64,000 nucleotides of DNA from assembly GCA_037957365.1 (NCBI GenBank), contig JARHVA010004227.1, positions 954,001 to 1,018,000 on the forward strand, in the 5' to 3' direction. Of this stretch, positions 47,433 to 56,879 are shown one piece after another. The position numbers and the translations under genes were made by a program. Numbering within the stretch: the stretch's first letter is position 1; the number at the start of each line of letters is the position of its first letter. This DNA is from Torreya grandis (taxonomy: Eukaryota; Streptophyta; Pinopsida; Cupressales; Taxaceae). The notes under the pieces were generated by a model that was given only the letters and a program-made list of their open reading frames with translations, made no database searches and was not told the origin of the DNA.

Positions 47433-48793
47433 GTTGGTTGTTCTGGACGAACTGCAAGACAAAAATAGGAGTGAGTGCCCCAGGTGAGGGATAAGGTTGA
47501 TTTCATCTTGTTGGTTGTTCGAATGAACTGCAAGACAAAAATAGGAAGCAAAATGCCCCGAGTAAGGATGAGGTATTCCCCCTCAAAGCAGGAGTCGAGG
47601 AAAGGGAACCGGGAATTGGGTGCTGATTTGATAAAGAGTGGATGAAAAAAGGGGTGAGGGTGAACGCTGCAAAGGTCGTGATTGCGCGTATACCACTACA
47701 CGAGATGGTTAGGTCAAAGTGTCGCAGGTCAAGGGTCGAGGAGTGCCAAAATTGAAGTAACCGGGCCCCAGCATTTAGTCGTCTGCTGATCGGGTCACTC
47801 AATCTAAGCTGAAGCTCCAAATGGGTCATCGCATTCCAGGTATCCCGGGCTCAGGAAGTGCTCCTAAAAACGCGAAAAAGTCACAAGTATTGTGGATCAA
47901 CCGGTGTGCGATCCTATACTTGTGAGGGTCCAAAAAGGTCTGTGCACAATTCTGCTAACCAGTCATGAGGTAGCATACATGCAAAAACAACCAAGGCAAC
48001 AACGTCTTGGAAGTGGTCGAGGTTGGAGGAGATAGGCATGATCTCCAATGGTTGGTGGTCGATGGAAGGATGAATGGACGAAAGGATGAAAGGATGCGGC
48101 CGAGCTAACCCCAGAAGACCCCATGTCAACTGAGTGCTGCCTACATAGCCCTGGTGATAGGGCCTCAGGCCGATGTAGTTCTCCCTAGAAGGGAGGAAGG
48201 GTCAAAGGGATGGTGAGGAAAAAAAAGATGTTGCAGCCTTTTCCAAATGGTGTATTCTGCAACATTGGTTGAGGGGTTTTTCATCGCTAGCAATATTCCA
48301 TTTGCGTGATGGATGTATGCTAAAAATGAATTGAGGTCTATTTATGCTTCAGCAAGTATTGGTTTATGCTGAACATAAATTGGGGCGAGTCGATAGTTTC
48401 CATGTGCATTGGTGTCCATAGAAACTAGGGTGAATAGGCAAGGTCATGTTGATGGTCTGAAAAGAGAGTTGAGCTGAGTTGATCGACAAGTGATGAAGGT
48501 GGATGTGACCAAAGGGCAGAAGAAGATGAAAGGCGAATTGCTCTTTCATTGACAAGGACCAAAAAGACGGCATAGATAGGGGTTATGAGAACCAAGAGCC
48601 CCATTTATGCGTGACGTCGTTGACCATAGTTATGTTAGAGCGGTAGTCGAATCACTTAGACATTAAAGTGAGCTCGAAGTCCCTTGAGTAGGTAATAGGA
48701 GGAGGAAAGAGGGTAACCCATTTTAAGAGCAGAGATAACTTTGCCCCTTTTTATAGGAGACCCTGAGACAACCACAAGCCAAGTCCGTGACTC

Positions 48794-48827
<34 letters not shown>

Positions 48828-49423
48828 AGAGGCAGACTGATCGATGCGGGAAGCCTGCATAGAGATGTCATTTGCTTGGTGGTCAGGTTGCGAAGCTGAT
48901 CAATGCGGGAAGCTTCTAAAATAAGTTGCTGTTTATTGCCAGAGTAGTCATAGCCATCCTTCGAGGGAGTGGTCTATATTTTTGTTGAATAATAAGGCTT
49001 TTGAATAGCTGTCCTTCGAGGGAGCAGTCTATTTATTACAGCAATGATAGTACAGCTGTCCTTCGAGGGAGCAGTCTGTTTTTTTTTTTGATTTTGATAT
49101 AGATATAGTGACCATGGATATGTTTTGACATCTTGATTTGTTTTGATAGAAATGGAGTCATGGACAAGACTGTAGAAGGTCAAGGGCTCCCTTTTATTAG
49201 GACAAAGCATCCATACATCATAAAAGGGGTATAGGAGTTGTTAAGAGGAATAGGGTTGAAAGGAAGTAGGATGAAGAGGACGGGGATTGCTCAAGGGACG
49301 AGCTCAAGTTAAGTGTCAAGTGGATGAATACTCGACTAGCAGTAGAACGGTCGCAGATGCAACGCATTAAGAGGCTCAAGGTCTAATAAGACCCTGGGTC
49401 ATGCTTGTATGTTAAGGTCCGAG
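47433..49423 (-). other. Noncoding 3' region of element E with short tandem repeats
   Basis: About 2 kb without a protein frame that I can recognise; no protease, RT or integrase motif on the minus strand. It contains an imperfect duplication of about 42 bp (47429-47470 and 47506-47547), a run of 32 T (48795-48826), and three copies of ccttcgagggag with flanks (48953, 49007, 49054). It occupies the place where pol would be. Confidence 0.65.
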
Positions 49424-50977
49424 TCAATTAGGAGCAAACTTGCCCCATTTGCCTCTTTCCAGATTGGTCAGGTGTTGATTGATGAGTGGATGTGAGGTTG
49501 GTTGATATGGTTGTTGATTGATTGAAAAAGGTTGAATGTTTTGATAAAAAGGTTGGGTCGAATGTTTGGTTGAGATTTGGTCATGTGATGATTGGTCAAT
49601 GGTTGGTCGAGGGTTGATTGGTTGGTATTTGGTTTTTGGTTGGGTCGAATGTTTGTTTGCTGGTCTGGTTGAGGCTAAGTTGAAAGAGTGATTGATATGT
49701 GGTCGAGACTGTGTTGAAAAATTGGTCAAAGTTTGGATGAAGGTTGAGTTCCCCCAGCGACTAGGGAGAATGTTTGACGGATTAGTTTTAGTCGATTGAG
49801 GTTTAGTGGTCAGATGGACTGTGTTGATGTCGAATAAAGGGGTTAAAGGCAGCGAAGGGACCCTAGTCTGACGTGGAGATCCCGATTTAGGTGATGAGGT
49901 TGGAGAGGTAAGGGTCGGTGATGATAATTTGTCAAAGGGGTGGTCAAGAGGATCCTTGATAAGAAGGGTGTCCTTTTTCCGGTGGTGACGAATGACAGCT
50001 TTAAGAGCGCAACAACGCTCGGTGTCATGTCCCGGAGTGTGATGATAGTGGCAGAATTTAGAGTTGTCGAACCAAGAGGGTCTTGATCCGAGAGGTGATG
50101 AGTGAGGTGGTGTTGAAGGTTTGTTGATGATGTGGTCGAGAAGGGAGGTGTCATTCTCCAGACATTGGCGAACGACGACCTTGAGGGCATGACAATGCTC
50201 CGTGTCGTGCCCAGGTGTGCGATGATACGCACAAATGCGAGTGTCATCGAACCATGGTGGTTTTGGTCCGAGAGAATGATATGGTCTAAGCGGCGGGAGA
50301 GAGAGACGAGAAGACTGCAACAATTGCTGTAAGAGCAAGGCATAAGAACCTGCTAACGGATCGGGATGTTTTATTGCAGAGAGGGTTGGTGACATTGGTT
50401 TGGGAGGTGTAAGAGGCGTTGGTCGATGGTTTGAAGGAGGTATAAGTCTGACGGGTTGATAGAATAATGGAGGTGACTCACCTCTGTGAAGTATGGGAGT
50501 GGGAAGCACTCCGAGTAAAGTAGACGGATGTGGGCCCAAGATAGAGGGCAGTGACGAAGGTGGGGGAGGAATCCTCCAGTGTGGTTTAGTAGTCTTCTTT
50601 GGTATGGGTTGAAGGCCACCTTTGTGCGAAGCAAGATTAGATGTGGGACGAACACCAAGAGGTTTAGTCTCTTTGGGCATGATGGACGCCTGCGCGGGTT
50701 TGGACTTAGATGTGGACGATTTTTCTCTCAATGGAGAAGGGATTGAAGGTGTGGGCTCTTTAAGAGGAAAGAGCTCTGGAGTAGTCATGGCTTCTGTGTG
50801 TGGTTGGGGAGTCAAAAATGTATGATCGTCTATGGATGATAATAAGGATGAAGGTGAGGCAGCTGGTGTTGATGTGGTCAAAGCGTCTTCTAATATAGGA
50901 GAAGTCGCTGGAGGAGAAGTGGGAGAAGAAAGTTCTTCGCCACGTGGAGGAGGTATAGGGGAAGAAAGGTCTTCCAC
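49424..50977 (-). CDS. Element E Gag C-terminal part after the amber stop (517 codons)
   Basis: It follows the upstream Gag frame in the same phase right after the TAG at 50978-50980; the first codon is GTG, so there is no ATG start of its own at that point. Proline- and serine-rich N-terminal half. Two zinc-knuckle-like motifs lie about 58 residues apart: ICAYHRTPGHDTEHCHALK (about residue 249) and FCHYHHTPGHDTERCCALK (about 307), of the form CxxHx4GHxTxxC used by plant gypsy Gag proteins. The C-terminal 130 residues are low-complexity, rich in Q, P, N, T and S. Likely role: RNA binding and packaging as the nucleocapsid part of Gag. It would need read-through of the amber stop, or it is the result of one mutation. 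Confidence 0.75.
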   Translation of the reverse strand: MEDLSSPIPPPRGEELSSPTSPPATSPILEDALTTSTPAASPSSLLSSIDDHTFLTPQPHTEAMTTPELFPLKEPTPSIPSPLREKSSTSKSKPAQASIMPKETKPLGVRPTSNLASHKGGLQPIPKKTTKPHWRIPPPPSSLPSILGPHPSTLLGVLPTPILHRGESPPLFYQPVRLIPPSNHRPTPLTPPKPMSPTLSAIKHPDPLAGSYALLLQQLLQSSRLSLPPLRPYHSLGPKPPWFDDTRICAYHRTPGHDTEHCHALKVVVRQCLENDTSLLDHIINKPSTPPHSSPLGSRPSWFDNSKFCHYHHTPGHDTERCCALKAVIRHHRKKDTLLIKDPLDHPFDKLSSPTLTSPTSSPKSGSPRQTRVPSLPLTPLFDINTVHLTTKPQSTKTNPSNILPSRWGNSTFIQTLTNFSTQSRPHINHSFNLASTRPANKHSTQPKTKYQPINPRPTIDQSSHDQISTKHSTQPFYQNIQPFSINQQPYQPTSHPLINQHLTNLERGKWGKFAPN

Positions 50978-52741
50978 CTATGAAAGAGGTTGGTCAGGAA
51001 TAAGAGAAAAGATAGTGTCGACCGTGTGTATATCATGGTCTTGAGGGTCAATGGTTATGGTTTGGACGTTGTCTTGAGTAGGCGGGTGATTAGAAAGGGG
51101 TTGCTTGAAGATGTCAAGGTTTTGGTTGGACGGTGTGTTCGGGTTATCTAAAATAAGATTCCCCTTGTCGAGTTTATCCAAGACAGAGGCATATGACTCC
51201 CTAATTGGAGTGAATTGACGCTGTATGGATTGACGTTGAAAATGTTTATTGATGTAGTCTAATGTTGAAGATGATGAGCGGTTGGTTATTGTTGAAGATG
51301 ATGGTCTAAAGATGACAGTGTTTGCCGACCCCTTGGATTGAGAGTGGGCAGAAGAAGGTCTGGAAGAAGAATGGTCATTGGTAGTGTTACACAATTTGAC
51401 CTTATCTTCTTCAATGGCGCGGAGTTCAAGCCTTCGGGCCATGGTGAAGGCCTCGTCGAAAGTGTGGAATGTCTGAACCCGCAGGGTGGACGAGATGTGA
51501 CTGACACATGCTCGAGAAAAGAGCTCAATGAGCTCAGGTTGAGGCAAGGAGAAGGAGAGCTGATTGATCAAGCTTCTCCAACGAGCGACAAAATCGACGA
51601 TTGATTCGTCGTCAAATTGTCTGATGGAGTAAAGGTCTGTGATCGAAACTTGTTTAGTGATATTGATAGAGAAATGGTCAACGAATAATTGGGCGAGTTG
51701 GATGAATGAAAAGATAGAATGTCTGGCAAGAGAACTATACCAGTCAAGGGCAGGGCCAGAAAGGGACATAGGAAACGTGCGTAGAAGTAACGCATCGTCG
51801 TGGGCGATAAGATAACAGGCATGTCTAAATGCCTTTAGATGTTGTTGTGGGTCTTCCTTACTCTGAAAGTGAGTGAATTTAGGAAGCTCCCAATGGTTGG
51901 GGTATGGTCGGATAGGGACAGAAGGGTGGATGGGCTTGCTGCAAACTTGTTTATATGACAAAGTATTGCTTGAACCGGAGATAGAAGCTTCGAGACTAGA
52001 CATTTTATCCATCAGCATCTTGATAAGATCTGCTGACGGATTGGCGGGTTGAGCGCCCCCTAGGTTGTAAGGCGCTTGAAAGAGGTTAGAAGAGGCGTGC
52101 GACATAGTCGGTTGTACAACGTACGGATGACTAGTCGCAGGGGCAGAAGTAGAGGCTAAGGGTGGTTGGGTTATGAAGGTAGAAGGCATACGCTGACTAG
52201 ATACCGCCAAAGGAGGTTGTGTGACGGCATTGACAAAGGGCGAGGTAGGCACTCCTGCATATATAGGCACAAGAGTGTGAGGGGTCGAGGCAATCAAGTT
52301 CTGGTATGATGTAGAACTTGGTTGAATTGCAAGCGGTTGAGGGGGTAATGAAACCCCAGTGGAGGTTGGTCTAAAAATAGACGAGGAGGCCGAACTTTGC
52401 GTATAGGCCATGGTCGGGTTAATGGTTGAGGCGAAAGGTTGAGTCGTAAAAGGTTGGGTGGCGAACGGTGTTGATGTCGTCGCCACGTTGTCCGAAAGGT
52501 TCCGCATTGGTTTTCTTGCGAGATAGTTTTGGAGGGCTGCGGTATTGAGGTCCAAGAATCTTGCAAAATCTTGGTCCCCTTCTGGTATGATAGGCGTCTG
52601 GGTTAGAGATAGTCTAGTAGGAATTCTTTCGGTCTTCGAGTAGAACTCCATTATAGGGCTGGTTGTAGGCGGGGTAGGCGAAAGCGATTGATGGCTAGCG
52701 TGGTCAAGAAGAGCCTTGGTTTGACTACGTGTCAGAACCAT
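50978..52741 (-). CDS. gag: Element E Gag N-terminal part (587 codons)
   Basis: ATG at 52741 opens MVLTRSQTKALLDHAS. The first 270 residues are Ser/Thr/Pro/Gln-rich. The retrotransposon gag (capsid) domain covers about residues 280-445: NHWELPKFTHFQSKEDPQQH, FRHACYLIAHDDALLLRTFP, GPALDWYSSL, SIFSFIQLAQLFVDHFSINI, QFDDESIVDFVARWRSLINQ, HTFDEAFTMARRLELRAIEE. The frame is clean over its whole length, in contrast to all other elements here, which agrees with low LTR divergence. It ends ...PDQPLS, then TAG followed by an open frame of 517 codons in phase. It should form the particle shell; its enzymes must come in trans. Confidence 0.9.
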   Translation of the reverse strand: MVLTRSQTKALLDHASHQSLSPTPPTTSPIMEFYSKTERIPTRLSLTQTPIIPEGDQDFARFLDLNTAALQNYLARKPMRNLSDNVATTSTPFATQPFTTQPFASTINPTMAYTQSSASSSIFRPTSTGVSLPPQPLAIQPSSTSYQNLIASTPHTLVPIYAGVPTSPFVNAVTQPPLAVSSQRMPSTFITQPPLASTSAPATSHPYVVQPTMSHASSNLFQAPYNLGGAQPANPSADLIKMLMDKMSSLEASISGSSNTLSYKQVCSKPIHPSVPIRPYPNHWELPKFTHFQSKEDPQQHLKAFRHACYLIAHDDALLLRTFPMSLSGPALDWYSSLARHSIFSFIQLAQLFVDHFSINITKQVSITDLYSIRQFDDESIVDFVARWRSLINQLSFSLPQPELIELFSRACVSHISSTLRVQTFHTFDEAFTMARRLELRAIEEDKVKLCNTTNDHSSSRPSSAHSQSKGSANTVIFRPSSSTITNRSSSSTLDYINKHFQRQSIQRQFTPIRESYASVLDKLDKGNLILDNPNTPSNQNLDIFKQPLSNHPPTQDNVQTITIDPQDHDIHTVDTIFSLIPDQPLS

Positions 52742-53525
52742 TCAAGGCAAGGGAGAACGTCCTCACAGGCTCAAACAAGCAGATAAGAACTAAAAAGATG
52801 AAGACACAAGCAGATCCTAAAACCCTAGAAGTAAATTATTAGGATTATAGTGGCTTATGCCTTAGAATATGTGTGGAGGAAGGTTGGTTGAAAAATGGGT
52901 CCTAGAAGAAGCAGTCTATGGATGGTTTCGGGTTTTGTTAAGGCGCTGAAGAAGTCTGTGTTAGGGTCTGGTACGCGGCCTGGTGCTAAGGAGCAAGCTC
53001 CCCTCACTTCACGATTCCAGTGGTTAGCTGGTTTCACTTAGCCAAGATATACCTCGCCTAGAGATTAGACTCCGCCAGAGAACGGAGTGGGCTTCCCCCT
53101 TGGTGATGAAATCCAAGTAGGGTCACCGGGACGGGTAAGGTATCCGCTGGGGGATGAAATCCCAGTCGGGCCTTGTCTCAGGTAAGTTTTATGTTTGTTT
53201 TGTGCAGGTGGTTTGGTCGTGTAACATCAAGTGATCTAGATTAATTCAATATGCGGTTTAATTACTATGTGTGGTCTAAAAGATGCAGGCAAACAGAAAT
53301 GAATGCAAAGTGTTTTAATGTCCAAGTCGAAATGTTTGTTCGTATGAAGACGAATGGAGAAAGAGTCGAAGAATATGAGTTTGTCTAGAAATGCAAGAAA
53401 GAAAGAAGTGTTCGTTTTAGTTCTGCTTATGATGTTGTTTAAGAAGAGACGAAAAGAGGCGAAAAGGAAGAAACCTAATGCACCTAAATGAACGAAAGAA
53501 AGAAAGAACCCAAGGAGGACCTAGG
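52742..53525 (-). other. Leader of element E between primer site and gag
   Basis: About 780 bp without a convincing frame. It would hold the untranslated leader and probably packaging signals. Purine-rich stretches such as gaacgaaagaaagaaag occur near 53490 on the plus strand. Confidence 0.5.
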
Positions 53526-53543
53526 GTCCCACTGGGCGTGCCA
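53526..53543 (-). promoter_or_regulatory. Primer-binding-site-like sequence of element E
   Basis: In element sense the LTR end AGAAACA is followed by TTC and then TGGCACGCCCAGTGGGAC. Start with TGG and 3-nt spacing fit a primer site. The tRNA is not assigned. Confidence 0.65.
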
Positions 53544-53546
53544 GAA

Positions 53547-54795
53547 TGTTTCTAATGCAAAATTGCTTTCTACATTCAAAGAAGAAATAAGAAACTGAAA
53601 GATGGTTAAGGCTAGAAGTACCTGATATAGTCGTGCGCACCGAAATCAGATGTTGAAAGATTCTCCTCTTTTGCTGTGGAGGAATGACACTTGCGAAGAA
53701 AAGGCTAAACACGAAAAAACGTTAATAAGAGATATGGTGGGCTGTCAGGCGAACGCCCGATCCCGGAAGTACGAAGACTCCCTAGAAGGATATCAACCCA
53801 CTGATAAAAAAAAGCATAATATTGGAGGAAAGTAGATGATAATGACAGAAAATAAAAGGCGTACCTGATATGCGGCACTGTTCTGCACAGTCGCCGACGT
53901 CGGTCTCTGTGGTGCCGGCGTCGGTTAAGGAAGGTGCCGACGTCGGTTAATGTGCCGTCGTCGGTCGGGGCAGTGACCGGCGTCGGTAGGGGCAGGTTCT
54001 GGGAAAAGGTTCGGGACAGGTTCTGAGAGAGTCGGGACAGGTTCAGGGAGAGTCTGGGGGGTTTGAACAGAGTCGGGATAGGTTTGAACAGTCAGGACAG
54101 GGTCTGATATGGTCAGGGTAGGGTTTGATAAGGACAGGGATGAGGTTTAGATAGAGTCGAGACAGGTTTTGATAAAGACAGGGATGAGGTTTAGACAGAG
54201 TCGAAACAGAGGCCGGGGGTTTGAGGACAGAGGCAGGGATAACAGAACATAAATAATAACTAAGAAAAGAAAATGAAAATAAACAGAATAAAGACTTACC
54301 TGGTAGAAGACCCGATGAAAGCCATGGTGTGCAGATTAGTTGATGTCGTAGTGTCGATGATTGCTCGGAGTTCGCAGGTTCGTGGAGGAATTCGCAGGTT
54401 GGTTGCTCAGCGTTCGGTTGATCAGCGTTCGGGGATCCGGTTCGAATGGCTGGCGGAGGTTGATGAAGGCGGAGGACGGGGACGGTTCCAAAAACGGTTC
54501 GTCAACCGTTTCGGGAAACCGAATGCTAACTGATAACGGACAAGGGGAAGGTGACCGACGTCGGTAGGATTGCCGACGTCGGCCGATAGGTGACCGACGT
54601 CGGCGACATCGGTCGGGTAAAGACCGACGTCGGCAGATGCATAATGGGGATAAAGTCTACCTTTTGCTCTGTGCTCCTCTTTACATGCTGCCAGGGTCAA
54701 TGCTAGTGAAACAAGTGATCGGCAAGGGTTCAATAGGCGAAGAAGAAAGAAGACGAGGAATGACCAGGGGAGTCGACACGATTTCGGTGTCTACA
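53547..54795 (-). repeat. Element E LTR (right, 5' LTR in element sense)
   Basis: 1249 bp, nearly identical to 46153-47414. It lacks 13 bp in the aatgacagaaa stretch. Palindrome clusters at about 53892-53990 and 54554-54634 carry six exact CCGACGTCGG cores, more than the left LTR (four). It is followed by the TSD ctagc. Confidence 0.95.
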
Positions 54796-54800
54796 CTAGC

Positions 54801-56744
54801 TTAATTTAATTTCATCTTTTATGATCTAACGACCCACACATTATCATAACATTTGATCTAATGGAGTGAGGAAAACCCAAGATTTGATTTAAACAACATA
54901 TATCTTTGATGATCTAACAATTTGCACTTCATCATGGCATTTGATCAAATGGCATGAGGAAAACCAACAGGATCTCATATATAGCCCATCAGACCAATCA
55001 AATTCAATCCCTCAAATCATGATCAATGCTTCTCTCTTGCTCATGAAGACTCAATTGGATGGTATGAGGCACATTTGAAAAGTCAAAAGACTACAAAAGG
55101 ATTGAACAACCGACATGTGACACCCTTGGATTCCATAATCAAAGACAAATAGGTCTCACTTGATAGAGATATCCAATCACAAATAAGCTCTTGAATCATG
55201 AACGATGGCTGATGCTTCATTTTAGATTTTGATCTGATGGAATGAATTAAGTCCAAGATCTTGGGAGGCCCAACAAATGTGCCAAGTGGTATTCTCACAC
55301 TAGGTCATAATAATTTGATGAGTTTAAAATTGACATTCATCTGACTATCATTTGACGTATGCAAGGATGTATTTGACATCCATGTGACCATCAAATTTAA
55401 GCCCATCAAATTAAAAATGTCACTAGTTTAAAATTGACATTCACATGACTGTCATTTGACATCCATAAGGATGCATTTGATGTTTGTGATACCATCAAAT
55501 TTAAGCTAATGAATTATTATGCTCATGTTCAAAATTCACTCCAAAACCTTGATGGAAAGCTTGAAAATGGCTTTATAGGCTAAAGGAAATGCTCAAAAAA
55601 TTCTTAAACACTAGAAGTCTTCAAAATTACAAAATGTCGAAATGGTCTTATAATCTAAGTATACAAAATAAACCTAGTCTAAGTCTATACTTTAAGGTCC
55701 CCATGACATTTTGTTTAAATGTCATGAACCTTGAATTATAGACTTATACCAAGTCTTGTTTTGAAAAGAGAGTCCTTATAGTAGAAAATTTAGACCAAAT
55801 GCATTTAGCTAAAGGTTTTAATGTGTTTTATCAATAGAATGAAATCCTATGTGTTATTCAACCATTGTGTAATGTTGATCCTTTTGAGAATATTTTATAA
55901 GCCTTGGCATAAATATTATAGATGAATGTTTACATTGTGTTTATTAAACACAACATCAATATTAGCCTAAAATATTTAAGCCATGGCCCCCTTGCGTATA
56001 AATCAAAAAACTTAGGCATAAAAACCTTAGCCTAAGTCATGGTCTTAATAATATGCTAACCTAATGTTCAAGAATCTCTACAAATCAAAAACACATGCTT
56101 TATCACTAGATTTTCATCTAATAATGTGAAATTAACTAAATATTTTTCAATGAGGCCCTGAGAGCCTGTGAACTCAATGCATGGTGAAAGTGCATTCAAG
56201 GCAAAGTTGATAGGATGATCTGATGGTTCATGCTTTGTCGCTAGATTTTGATCCAATAGCGCAAAGACACTCATGAATTTTTAAAGGACCACAATCTCAC
56301 CATGTGGCTAATTCTCATTTTGAAAGTGACTGACTCAAGATTTGAAGCATGAAGAAGTGCATAAATATGCCAAATGTCACAATTACAATGCCTAGAATAA
56401 GAAGTTCCAATTAAAATGTGAGATCCTAGATTATGATCAATGGCTCATACTAATCCTAGATTTTAATCCAATATAGAAAAATGAAAGAGGAATTTTAAAA
56501 TGATAATGGCTAGTTCTTAAAAGGCATTTATGAAAAATACAATGAAAGACCTAGACTAATGCCACATAGGTGCCACATAAGCATAAAAGGATAAAATACA
56601 AGATCTTGTGGGCTTAAAAATTTAAAAGTATAAAGGCAAAGGTCTAAATCAAATCCAAGGCACGTATAAGCCAAAACCTGGATATATTCCACCATTAAAG
56701 TTCTAAACCCTAAACCCTACATAAAAGTGACTCAATTTTATTCA
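54801..56744 (+). other. AT-rich DNA, possible 3' part of an LTR of element F
   Basis: No coding frame. Near-repeated phrases (for example gatctaacgacc / gatctaacaattt with tggcatgaggaaaacc forms, 54820-54970; and ttgacattcatctgactatcatttgac forms, quoted here only in part, 55330-55470) indicate small internal duplications. It ends ...TTATTCA at 56744, then gt and TGGTCACCATTTGATC, which fits an LTR end and primer site on the plus strand. Confidence 0.4.
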
Positions 56745-56879
56745 GTTGGTCACCATTTGATCAAAAGAGAGCTAAATTGTGTTTTGGACCACAAGAGAGA
56801 TTTCATAGAGACCATTTTATATTAGTGTAAATAATTTATAAGAATAGAGATAATGGTAGCTCATAAACAATAACTAAAA

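Larger units (their letters stand above)
46153..54795 (-). mobile_element. Element E: young Gag-only gypsy-type LTR retrotransposon
   Basis: Complete element of 8643 bp with LTRs of 1262 and 1249 bp that differ by about 18 substitutions and one 13-bp indel. It has perfect 5-bp TSDs, a primer-site-like sequence, and a polypurine tract AAAAAGGGGCAAA. The only coding region is a Gag-type frame of about 1100 codons with one amber stop. No protease, RT or integrase is seen in the remaining 2 kb. The plan matches the TR-GAG class of non-autonomous plant elements. It lies on the minus strand and would rely on another element's enzymes. Confidence 0.9.

Noticed and set aside
48656..48871. A minus-strand frame with a lysine run
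   Set aside because: The lysines come from the T run at 48795-48826. No homology; it lies in the noncoding part of E.
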